Assembly: GCA_019925095.2 (NCBI GenBank)
Contig: CM034391.1
Location: 3,189,051-3,253,050 of the forward strand
From: Dendrolimus kikuchii
Lineage: Eukaryota; Arthropoda; Insecta; Lepidoptera; Lasiocampidae
DNA: 64,000 nt
Direction of reading: 5' to 3'
Shown here: positions 21,684 through 31,695 of the stretch, piece after piece
Position numbering within the stretch: position 1 is the stretch's first letter
Layout: the number at the start of each line of letters is the position of its first letter
Notes under the pieces: model-generated
Seen by the model: the letters and a program-made list of their open reading frames with translations, nothing else
What the model was told of the DNA's origin: nothing
Database searches by the model: none
Position numbers and translations under genes: made by a program

Positions 21684-23045
21684 TTCTGGACATTTGCAAC
21701 ACCAAAGTGCTACCTGCTACCGGCTTCGAGCTACCGGTTTTAAAGGGGAAACTGATACCTGGTTACTGATGTCGGAACAGAAGTCATTGTTTTTGTGGCG
21801 GCATACTCTAGATCAAGGATAGCAGCCATCCAGACCTTATGAGCTGGTTGCAGGTTGTTTTGTCACATGGATCACCTCCACGCCTCTTGCGTTAGGTCGT
21901 ACGGCCGCTCGCTACTCGCCGGATCCCTCCCATGGGACCTGGTAACCAGGGTCGTGGCGTCATTGTATGTGTGGCGCAAAGAGGCCCTGGCCAAGGGCAC
22001 CAGACCCGCGCCTCGCGAAATCGAGGCGTGCAGGTTGGAGCTCCACCAGGTCGCCGTGGGAATCTGGGAAGATCGCCTCAAACGCCCCAGCGCGGGCCCC
22101 GCCATCATCGAGGAGGTGAGGCCCGTCCTGTCGGATTGGATTGGGCGAACACACGGCACTCTGACGTTCGGGCTGACGCAGGTCCTCTCGGGAGGTACCT
22201 GTGTAGTCTCGGCCGCGAGCCAACGTCAGGGTGCCATCATTGCGACACAGGCGACGAGAATACGGCGCTGCACACCCTGCAGGAATGTCCCGCATGGACG
22301 GAGCAGCGCCGAGAGCGCGTCGCCTTCACCGGACTGGACCTTACGCTCCCGGCCGTGGTTCGCACCATGGTCGGGAGCCACACCGGATGGGACGCCGTCT
22401 CGTCCTTCTGCGAGCACGTCATGTTTGCGAAGGTGGAGGCGGAGCGGGAGCGTGAGCGTACGTCCTTGCTCCGCTCCCGCCAAAGGAGGACGCGCCGACG
22501 CCGGAAATCGGAACTCGACCTTCGGCCACCGTAAGCGAGCGGCACGAGTGGGGCCCCTAGGGGTATAGGGGTTCTCACTCACCCGCACATGCTGTCGAGA
22601 TGAGAGCGCGAGTGTTCCGCGTGCGCTCATCTCTCTTCCCGTGGGGCGCATTACAGACCGCCCTACGCATGAATGAGACCAAGAAGTAGCCGGGGAATAC
22701 GTCCCCTGGCATAGGAAGAGGCCCAGTGAGGCGGGCCCACGCCTGCCAGGGCACTGCGGAGTCGGGCAGCCCATTTCTCATAGCCCTGGCATAAGGCGCA
22801 TGACGGAACACCCAGGGGTTTTAGTGGATATCCCTAACTAGGGAGTGGCAATAGCGTGGCACCAGTTCTGACTGGACAAGCTAGTGCCACCCCCGATCTG
22901 GCGAGTCCCACACTCACACGGGTCGCGAACATCCCCCCCAGGCTTCTGTGCCTGTCGCGGCTTAGTCCTCAAACGGATTTCTCCTGGCCAAAAAAAAAAA
23001 GGTCGTACGGGCGCAGAAATTTATAACTTTTCTCCGTTCCTAAAG
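21684..23045 (-). mobile_element. diverged family A copy split by an R1-clade insertion
   Basis: The tail-side part is 21684-21904 (TGGACATTTGCAACACCAAA to TAGGTCGTACGG). The head-side part is 23001-23045 (GGTCGTACGGGCGCAGAAA to CTCCGTTCC). The duplicated GGTCGTACGG at the junctions proves the copy was once continuous. Confidence 0.8.
21905..23000 (+). pseudogene. R1-clade non-LTR retrotransposon, 5'-truncated and frameshifted
   Basis: The C-terminal part of an R1/TRAS/SART-type ORF2. Frame one reads LPWDLVTRVVASLYVWRKEA, then RPVLSDWIGRTHGTLTFGL and LTQVLSGG to about 22195. The reading then continues in another frame as RYLCSLGREP, a CCHC-type knuckle (CHHCDTGDENTALHTLQEC), ECPAWTEQRRERVAF and LPAVVRTMVGS. 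So it carries a frameshift near 22190-22200 and is dead. The CCHC after the reverse transcriptase is typical of the clade. About 450 bp of 3' UTR follows and a pure A tract at 22990-23000. Flanked by perfect 10-bp duplications (21895-21904, 23001-23010). GC-rich compared with its surroundings. Confidence 0.9.
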
Positions 23046-24224
23046 AATAATTCGTTGACACAGATCACTCTAAATCACTAACTTAATATCGAAAATAATG
23101 GATGGTCGTCACTTTTCCCACTCACCCTTCATAATTTGTGGAATGGTTACATGCACTTGCCCGATCTATTCATCTAGACAAGCCACGCTCACCAGCAATG
23201 TACTTCACAAAAATATTCAACTCGAACAAATGGTAATTTAATTTTATCTTGTATTTTATTACTAAAATCATTGTTTACATGTATCAAAGCGATTAAAATT
23301 TACTTATGTTTGTTACCTTAAACAAATAATAGTTCTAATATTATCTATATATTTATTCGTCTAAATTATGTATTTATTTGATATATAGGTGTAATTCGGG
23401 CATAAATTTCACTATGTTCGGGAAGCTTTCGTTAGTTTTGAGGCAGAAGATGACGTCATCGTTCAAGATTCAGTCATGATGGTGGAGAATTAAAAGCGTT
23501 TCAAAAAGAAAAATAGTGTGTTGTAGGTATATAGTCTAAGGTGTGTTGGATACAATACAGGGGAGTTCGCATATAAAAAATGAATATAATCTGTGGAGTT
23601 CGTTGCGGTTCTGTCAGCATTTGTCTCGCTTCGATTCATCGGAATTTGCACGAACTCACGAACGAATCAATGTGGGTTGCCATACTTACATACTTTAAAC
23701 CCAAAAAAATACTAAATAAATTAATTAAAAAAAACAAAAAGTAGTTATAATTGATTAAAATGTGTCTCTTTCCAATATATATTTTAGGAAAAGCATTGGT
23801 CGTGAAAAGTTAGAAGAACTCTGAATTACCTAATGATATTAATTTTATCCACACTTTCACAACAGAATAACACATCCAAAACGTAACGGATATGCAGTAA
23901 ATACTTGGATGTAATTTTATTTTTTTAATTAAACAGAATAGAGAAATTTTTAAACAGAAGGATAAAGAATACTTTTAGCATTTAGCTTTACATTTATATA
24001 GTCCAAACAGAATGTGAAAAAAACGAAAAATATTACCGTAATATAACTACAATAATATTTAATTAATGCCAAACCGACAAAAGCGTAAATATGTATTACG
24101 ATATTATTTTAATAAATATTTACGATGCCTGCAAAAGAACAATAAGTAATTAAATTTATTATTATGACGTAAGATATTTCATGAAATGTAACATGTTACA
24201 GCATCAATAAAACTTATACATGTA

Positions 24225-24325
24225 AGGTCTTATTCATATTGAGTTAGAGTAATTTTGTGGGCTTCTTTAAGAACCTTAAAGAATCTTACAAACTTACTCT
24301 AACTCAATATAAATGAGACCGTTAC
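24225..24325. repeat. fold-back hairpin element of about 100 bp
   Basis: Left arm GTCTTATTCATATTGAGTTA... and right arm ...TAACTCAATATAAATGAGAC are inverted copies running to a short loop near 24276. Arm length is about 45 bp with few mismatches. Likely a small MITE. Confidence 0.75.
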
Positions 24326-24529
24326 TTTTTTTCATAATATTATAATACATAAATAAAACAATAAATTATCGTCGTGAGCCAGTCGCAGTCCACTGCTGGA
24401 CGTAGGCGTCTCCGTCGGCGCCATTCATCCCTTTCATCCGACTTCCTCATTCATCGTCTACCGGAGACTTGCGTAAGTTGTCGGTCCATGAGTCGGAGGG
24501 TAGCCGACACTACGTTTACCACGCTTCTC

Positions 24530-24735
24530 AAAAACGGACTAGCGGGTTTGACAGCTCTGTTATCTAGATGTGCAGGTTTCATCACGTTTTCCTTCATTAT
24601 TATCACGTGGTAATAGCAACAATATGGACCTGTAGGCAGTTAACTGCCTAAGCTATGCATGCGTTTCTGGCCAGAGTTCGAAACGAGCCCTTATAGGTTG
24701 GGACACGAGTGCACTAACCAATATGCTAACACGGC
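24530..24735 (-). mobile_element. tRNA-derived SINE, degenerate
   Basis: On the minus strand it carries a B-box-like GTTCGAA and the body ACCACGTG...GAAGGAAAACGTGATGAAAC shared with the copies at 37.3, 41.2 and 59.5 kb. Confidence 0.6.
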
Positions 24736-24963
24736 TTTTATACAATCATATTTGCAGAGAAGTTCTAGTTATTATTTTTTTATTCACATTAAGGAAGTCG
24801 GGACTAAATAGAATTATATAAAAAACATTTAATACAAAATCAAATATATTGTGGGTTAATGATGCTACAATACTAAGCATAAAATAAATTACTTAGTATG
24901 GCAACACTGATCGTAGTTTCAATTTTAAGCACATTCAAGTGGCGCTAGGTGCCAAGCCAACTG

Positions 24964-24974
24964 TCAGTGTCAGT
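24964..24974 (+). promoter_or_regulatory. tandem TCAGT initiator motifs upstream of the HTH gene
   Basis: TCAGTGTCAGT lies about 180 bp upstream of the ATG at 25151, in a stretch unlike the surrounding AT-rich DNA. Matches the insect initiator; no TATA box obvious. Confidence 0.35.
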
Positions 24975-25150
24975 GTCACTGTCTCACTGAGCGGTGGGTG
25001 GGTGACCGATGAGCATTCATAAGTCAAAAAATAGGTCAGCCATTTTGAAAGTTAAGCAGGAAACTGTTTGTGTTATTTAAATGTGAATGCAAGTAAATAT
25101 ATAGGTTTTATCTATTGAATACTTATAGTTTAATAGTGAAATGTCTTAAA

Positions 25151-25813
25151 ATGTCCAATAAAACTAAATCCCACCAAGTTTTAGTTGGCCAGACCCGTGA
25201 AATGGTGGTCCGGCTCGTCGAATATTTTCGGAAAGAAAGAGATAATGGAAGCCCCTTATTGCCACTTGCATGTGTTGTTGAACGTGTCGCCGAAGCTTTA
25301 CAAATAGGTAAAAGTACTGTAACTAGAATTCTTCGGGAGAAACGCAATCTCAGTGGCAGTGAACAATTAAAAACACCTGGTTTAGTCCGTCCCAGAGGCT
25401 GCCCCGTAACTGATGTCGACTACGATGTTATTCGTAATCATATACAAGAATATTATTATGCACGTAATATAACTCTAACACATCAAGCATTACGAGACTC
25501 TCTTTATGAACAAGGGTTATTCAAAGGGGATGTAACATCTTTAAGAAGAGTGTTGAAAAGAATGGCAAATAATAAACAAAACAAAGAGGACTCAAAGACA
25601 ATTAAAGGAGTGAAGAGAAAAGATTCCAAAAATGAAACATTAAAAAATCAATCAGCTTGTAATGTAGATAAAAAAAGACCTGAAGACGATGTATCAAATA
25701 AATGGATAAATGTTAAAGTAGAAATGGAAATAGGTGGCAAAGAGGAAGATAGTAGTAATATAATTGTCCATACAATTAAGCCTGAACCTATAGATATAGA
25801 ATACTCTCAGTAA
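25151..25813 (+). CDS. intact single-exon helix-turn-helix protein, 220 aa
   Basis: I recognise a type, not a named gene: a short insect protein with two DNA-binding-like helical domains, related to proteins common in moths and reminiscent of transposase N-termini. Residues 42-64 (VVERVAEALQIGKSTVTRIL) look like a helix-turn-helix. Residues 91-138 (YDVIRNHIQEYYYARNITLT to VTSLRRVLKRM) look like a second paired-like helical unit. Residues 139-180 are very basic and 180-220 acidic, with two sumoylation-type motifs, VKVE (188-191) and IKPE (209-212). No catalytic DDE domain follows. The start is the first in-frame ATG (context TTAAAATGT). No frameshift or stop interrupts it and AATAAA signals lie about 230 bp downstream, so it looks like a functional nuclear, possibly DNA-binding protein, perhaps domesticated from a transposon. 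It sits between alpha-spectrin and Vav. Confidence 0.8.
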   Translation: MSNKTKSHQVLVGQTREMVVRLVEYFRKERDNGSPLLPLACVVERVAEALQIGKSTVTRILREKRNLSGSEQLKTPGLVRPRGCPVTDVDYDVIRNHIQEYYYARNITLTHQALRDSLYEQGLFKGDVTSLRRVLKRMANNKQNKEDSKTIKGVKRKDSKNETLKNQSACNVDKKRPEDDVSNKWINVKVEMEIGGKEEDSSNIIVHTIKPEPIDIEYSQ

Positions 25814-26040
25814 AGCTGACCTATTAGTATGTTGGGGTCCAGAATTATGCTTACTTGCTGATTGTCAAAAAAGTAAATGATGGCAAAAAAAAAACTAAAA
25901 CCCAGAGCTTAGGAACAATTGATATAAAAAATAATCATTAATATTGAGCATTTTATTCAATATCTTCTATGTTAACGTTTGCAGGAAAATGCAAAATGGG
26001 TTTATAATTTTTAATGTTATTAAGCTGTGTAAAATGTCAA

Positions 26041-26051
26041 AATAAAATAAA
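26041..26051 (+). terminator. poly(A) signals for the HTH gene
   Basis: Overlapping AATAAA hexamers about 230 bp after the stop codon. Confidence 0.5.
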
Positions 26052-26954
26052 TGGTCTACATTAGATCTGTTTTATTGATAGTTTCCGTGTTTATTTTTTA
26101 TATTATGCATATTGTAATATTTCAGAATTTGGTTTATTGATATAGTCCACATTAACCTCTATGGCAAAACTTAGTTAAAAATAAATGACAGTGTAACAGA
26201 AGAATTTTTCAAATAAATTCACATAAGATATGTACAATTCTCTATATATTATCTCAAGAAGACACCAAGATTGTAATGTTTTACATATCAATAATTAAGA
26301 TTTTAAATGTATGTATGAATCACTTGGAAAAGTGAAAGGTTCAATATTATACACACATTTAAATAGGTTAACTAGTAAATAAACACATTGTATAAACATC
26401 AACAAAGTAGTACATTAATCAAACAAGGAATATAATTTACTAAACTACTACAGCTTTGTGGTTATTAATTTGTATTCCTGTACTTGAGCTATTGGCTTAC
26501 CTGATGTTAAGTCTACATGGCATATATTAGACCCACCTGATGCCAGCTAAAATAGTTAAGCGATGTTTACATATCAAAAACCTTATGTAAATGTTTTATT
26601 ATGTTGTACTATGGTTGAGGTCCCACTATCTATTCTACTGTAGTACAGCAGACAGCCTGAATTCATGGAAAGTTTGTTATTGTTGCCTATAAACACATAT
26701 CTTTAATGGAACACACTAATTTCTTTTGGATTTGATATATTAAACAAATCTTGCTTTTGTAAATAAGACATTAGGCATAAATTTTGAAGGTTCACAATTC
26801 ATTGGAAAGATACCATGAAAGTTGACTTATTGATTACAGGAATTACATATCTTTACACTAAGAATTATGCCATATAAGCATCTCAAATAAATATGCATGT
26901 ATGAAGAGTTTAATGAAAGTAGATAAAGCGAAAGTTGTGTGTCAAAATCATAAC

Positions 26955-27010
26955 ATATGGGGATCCATAGTCTCTGCCTACCCCAAGGGGAAACAAGTGT
27001 GATATTGTCA
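26955..27010 (+). repeat. moth interspersed repeat fragment
   Basis: AGTCTCTGCCTACCCC is the reverse complement of the motif at 19840; short and degenerate. Confidence 0.4.
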
Positions 27011-28801
27011 TTTCCTTACATTTTCTTTTCTATTCGTTAAGCGCTCATGCTACTTGTCTACAGGTCCTCAATAGCGGAAAGTCATTTGTCTTGTTTTTGA
27101 GGTAAAGACTGGGTCACAGAAATTAAATTTGACTTTGTGATTGTTTGCACCAAACTGAAAACTGTACTATAATTTATTTACTATAAGTTTCTACTATGCA
27201 GCTGTTTGGTGGCTACAAAAGAGTAGCTATAAAGCTTGGAAGGGTTTCTTTTTCTATCATAAATTACTTTTATAAGTTATTTAAATATGCACATATCAAA
27301 TATAGTAGATCACTGAAGATCATGTTAAACATAGCAAAAGAGCAGTCCATAAATTGGAGGTTAAAAATGCCACTAGGATTTAATGTGATAATGATAATAA
27401 TAAAATATCTCAGTAGGGTACAGAATTAGGAATATTAGGCAAATAATGAATTGAATTGAATCTGTTGGGGGCTAAGAAGTCGCGATTAATAAATACACGA
27501 GAGGCTTACGTTGTTACGAGATATATTTTCGAGTGTTACTTCAATGGTGGCAGAAACAAACTTAAGACAGCCACGCATTCCAAAATTAAATTCAAATTTA
27601 CCATATACAAAAAGTTTGTATATCCATCAGAATCATGAGTCAGTTAATTTAAAAAAACATTAAAATTTATGGATCAAAAACGATTAAGACCTCATTAGTG
27701 AAAAAGAAAACAAATTCCTGTTGCTATATTATTTATTTATATTCATTGTTTTACATAGTGTATTTAATAGTAATTACTAGCTTAAGACCCTATAAATCTA
27801 ATAAAAAGAATTAAGAACAGTAAATTTTGAATTCTTGATATGTTGTACAATATAGTATCACGAATTCAACACACTACATTAGCTGATTGATCAGATGACA
27901 TAGAAAGTAAGGCGGCGCGTGGCGAAGCGACGCAGTCGTGCTCCATTTACCATGTATTAAACTCAATATACGCATACATAGCTGGGCCTGCCTATATTCA
28001 CCCATCAGACACATTGCTTCCCCTCGGGCAGTTATACCCAATGACGTAATACACCAAAATAAACCTAATATGGATAACAACTCGACTGTTTTAGACTTCC
28101 GCTGATGATACAGAAATGTAAATAGTGGAATAACAATGTGTTTTATAAGTTTTTTTAAGCATCCATTCTTGTTTTCAAAACCGAGATTACAGTAATGTTG
28201 GACGTCTCGGTTGTGGAATTCGCCGACGAATACGTATGGGTGTGTCATAGATAAAAATTATACTTGTTAGGCCGAATTTAACATATTCAATAATAAATAT
28301 AAAATAATTATTAAAAAACTTACCCTAATTCAATAACTAAACACAAAACCTAGACTTTAACACACTTTTCAATATAAATCTAAAGAATTGTTCGTTCGAA
28401 ATGCAAGTAAATTATGCCATAGATAAAACTTTCGAGTATGTACCACAGAGCAAGTAATCACTATGGTATGTACAAGTATATCCTCGCATAGTTGTCTCGA
28501 TACGGAAACTTTTTTCTTTTCTACTAGCAACATTTCTATGTGATTCCGATTTCACATATGATGTAAACAAAAGAACAGGTGCTCGTAATTTTCCTTTTTA
28601 TTACATAATAAAAGTGATTGAATTATGTGAAAAGTGTAAAAAAACGAATAAAACTGTTCTAAGTTCGGGAAGAAAAATATTTTTTACAGTTTACAGACGA
28701 TATCTTGCGAAATATGAAGCAAGAAGTAATTTTACGAACCCCGGCGATGTTTGCCGAAGAACCACTGACATGACCGGTATATATGAAAGAAAGTGTATAT
28801 G

Positions 28802-28851
<50 letters not shown>

Positions 28852-29100
28852 CCATTAAAAGTAATACGGATATAACATTTCACACGAGAAGTCATTTTTA
28901 TAGTTTACCAAGGATATATAGCGGAAAGTAAAGCAAAAACTTTCCATTATGTTTTGATGATATTTACCAAAGAACAGGCTGGGTTTGTTAGGGTTCGATT
29001 AGCTTCTTCCAATAAAATAATTGTTTTGTTAATTATTGCAAGGTATCAAAGCTCTTGATTACAAACTTATAGTCATTATTATTAAAATAAGCATCATAGG
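27011..29100. other. AT-rich intergenic stretch
   Basis: Contains an unassigned 124-codon open frame on the minus strand (27874-28248) with no recognisable domain and no clear gene context, and the TA-rich microsatellite listed separately. Nothing else seen. Confidence 0.3.
28795..28849. repeat. (TA)n/(TATG) microsatellite
   Basis: About 55 bp of almost pure TA dinucleotides with a few TG interruptions. Confidence 0.9.
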
Positions 29101-29119
29101 TTATAGGTAATACTTTATT

Positions 29120-29370
29120 AAGTTTTCGCGTCTTGTATACTTAATAAAACTACGTTTTAATGGTTTTGAGCTCAGTAATTTAAGTTTAATAAGTAATTTA
29201 ATGAATTTTCTTAAAGTTTAAGTTTAATTTAACGTGGGCATGATAAAAATTGGCACTCTGTTGTTCGTGCCTACCCCGCAAGGGAACTGGCGTGAAGTTA
29301 TGTATGTATGTATGATAAAAATTAAATAAACTACCGCTTTTAAAATCGATAAAACGTAGTTTTATTATCA
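29120..29370. mobile_element. family C element interrupted by a family B insertion
   Basis: Left terminal part (TTCGCGTCTTGTATAC, AATAAAACTACGTTTTAATG) and an inverted right end (GATAAAACGTAGTTTTATTA) bracket about 200 bp, split by the 60-bp insertion at 29252-29311. Confidence 0.7.
29252..29311 (+). mobile_element. family B LINE, 60-bp 3' end with 12-bp duplication
   Basis: It carries only the last coding bases, the stop, GAAGTTATG and the (TATG)n tail. Perfect flanking repeats ATGATAAAAATT at 29240-29251 and 29312-29323. Confidence 0.92.
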
Positions 29371-30194
29371 TAGGTTATGTTGAAAAAATGCATGTCGTAA
29401 ATGAAGCAACCTGATCCTTGCAGGATGTTTGACATAGTCCTCCTCTGGGATAACTTTACTGATATAGGCCGTTTGACACAGATGTGGCTATGGGTGTAAT
29501 GCGTAATTTATGATGATAAATTACTTATTAATATTTATCATTATTATTTATTAATTGGGCCACAATCAACATCTTTGACATTATCGCAGCTGTGGCCCCA
29601 GCATAAAAATTGGAGTAGCTAGAGTTTAGACAAATTTGCGAAAGTGGCGCCCCTATTATTTTCTACTTTAATTTGCCACACATTTATTTAAACCCCATAG
29701 ACAAAAACACATTGTCAGGGTTTCTAGATTGTTTTTACGAAAATACACATAAACGCCAAAAACCCTTACATTTCGGCATATTTGTACCATGTATGGAAAA
29801 TCGTATAGAATGAAAAAAATGGATGTGTGTATCGGACCACGCATATTGAAGAGTTTCGTGCAGGCGACAAACTTGATTTTTTATCATTTTACTGCAAAAC
29901 ACAATAAATATTCAAATTTTTCATTTCTCTACTACAAAAACTACTAAAGAGTTGAGTCGTTATAGTAGAATTAATGCTTAATTTCAGCTTCGCTCGTGTA
30001 GATTTAAAATATTCATAGTGTCAGTAGTCAAAAAAGTCGAAAGGTAGCTTCGTTTTACAACCCTAAGTGTTGATTTTCCAAAAACGCCGGTCATGTATAC
30101 GTGTACATTTATTTCTAACTAGAAGTAGGTATACAAAATTTCATGCTTCTTACTTTGAAAATGACATATTATTATGCAAAAAGTATTAAAAGTC

Positions 30195-30433
30195 CCAAAA
30201 AGCCAGGTGGTAGGGCATTTGCCCGACTGGACGGCTACCACCCCTGGTCTAAAGTATGTCCCCATAACAACCTTGAGTTGTGTTCAGTGACCAGGTTCCA
30301 GTTTCCCTTAAGAGAGCAGCAGCGCATTTGTAGCAACTTTGCTGTTGCAAATGTCCATAGGCGATGGTAACCGCTTTCCCTCAAGTGGGCCGTCTGCCTG
30401 TCTGCTGATCTCCTGCAATAAAAAAAATAAAAA
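30195..30433 (+). mobile_element. family A retroposon, 5'-truncated, with 12-bp duplication
   Basis: Plus-oriented copy starting within the unit (AGCCAGGTGGTAGGGC) and ending CTCCTGCAATAAAAAAAA. Flanks GTATTAAAAGTC (30183-30194) and GTGTTAAAAGTC (30434-30445) differ at one base. Confidence 0.85.
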
Positions 30434-30560
30434 GTGTTAAAAGTCTTAACAGGCCAAAGAATGTAATATTATAACAAGACGTTTCAATTGTATGTGATTC
30501 TATTATTTTTGTCAGAGTCCCTAGATTAGGGGTTTGGGTTCATATTGGGATCTTAGAATC

Positions 30561-30877
30561 TTTTTTTTATTGCAGGAGATCAGCAGACAGGCAGACGGCC
30601 CACTTGATGGAAAGCGGTTACCATCGCCTATGGACATTTGCAACACCAAAGTTGCTACAAATGCGCTGCTGCTCTCTTAAGGGAACCTGCAACCTGGTCA
30701 CTAATGCCGGAACACAACACTCAAGGTTGTTATGGCGACATACTTTAGACCAGGGTTGGTAGCCATCCAGTCGGGTAAATGCCCTACCACCTGGCTGTGG
30801 GTTGTTTTAGCGCCTCTTACGACAGGCCGCCCGGCCGCAGGAAATTGTATTCTTTCTCCGTTCCTGCACGGATAAAA
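30561..30877 (-). mobile_element. family A retroposon, full length
   Basis: Complete minus-oriented unit only about 130 bp from the plus-oriented copy, so the two form an inverted pair about 600 bp upstream of the Vav start codon. Confidence 0.85.
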
Positions 30878-31476
30878 CGTTTTAGGAACATTTTTGGAGA
30901 TATGGCTGTTTTCGTAGATTCTATCTGAAGTTTCTGGTGCGATCCTCCGTGTAGGCATGGCGCCATGGCATATATAGTAACATAACGTCACCCATAGAAA
31001 GACGTGCTTTTTTATTTTATAGGAATTGACGAAGTCCTTTAATAAGTTTTTGGTTGCTTATTTGAGATTTTTTGGGTTATTTCGACATGAAAACAAGTAA
31101 TTTTAGTACATAGTTCAAATATAACATTTTATATTGTTTTTAAGTTTTATATTTTATTTTCAACTAATGGTTTCATGGGAGCTGTTTTTGAAATAGTATT
31201 ATTTTTGGCGGTATGGGATTTTCGTAAATTCATATGGGACCCTGATGGCAATACCAATGTCGACTTGTCAAGTTGTCACCATAGATAATAATACACTTGA
31301 TTGTCACTGGTTGTCACACTGTCAGAGAATTTTAGTTGGCTTGCCTCGTCTTGTTTGTTGTATTAATTTGTATGTCAATTATCAATTAACCCTTGTTTAA
31401 TAATGGTCTGTTGATTATTAAAAAGCAGTGTTCACTACTAATATTATCGATGTGCGCTGCATTGAACGACTGAAAT

Positions 31477-31695
31477 ATGGCTGCTGGCGGCGAAGATCTA
31501 TGGCGCGAGTGTGCGTCCTGGCTAACGAGATGTGGATTGCTACGTCCTGATCACAAGGCAAATTGGGAGACGAGTACAATCCATGACTTGGCTTACACAC
31601 TCCGAGACGGAGTTCTCATTTGTAACCTGCTGAACGTACTTCATCCGGGATGCATCGATATGAAAGACGTAAACCAGCGGCCGCAGATGGCGCAG
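31477..31695 (+). CDS. Vav: Vav exon 1 (residues 1-73, CH domain start)
   Basis: It encodes [20 protein letters not shown] and [20 protein letters not shown] of the calponin-homology domain, ending RPQMAQ before GTAACG. Phase 0. TGA at 31471-31473 is in frame just upstream, so this ATG is the start. Confidence 0.96.

Noticed and set aside
22226..22811. Long minus-strand open frames across the R1-clade element
   Set aside because: GC-rich antisense shadows of the ORF2 coding strand; no domain.
27874..28248. 124-codon minus-strand open frame
   Set aside because: No recognisable domain, no splice or promoter context, composition like surrounding DNA. Could be chance; kept only as a note.
28614..28931. 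Open frame rich in IYIYIY
   Set aside because: Produced by the (TA)n microsatellite.
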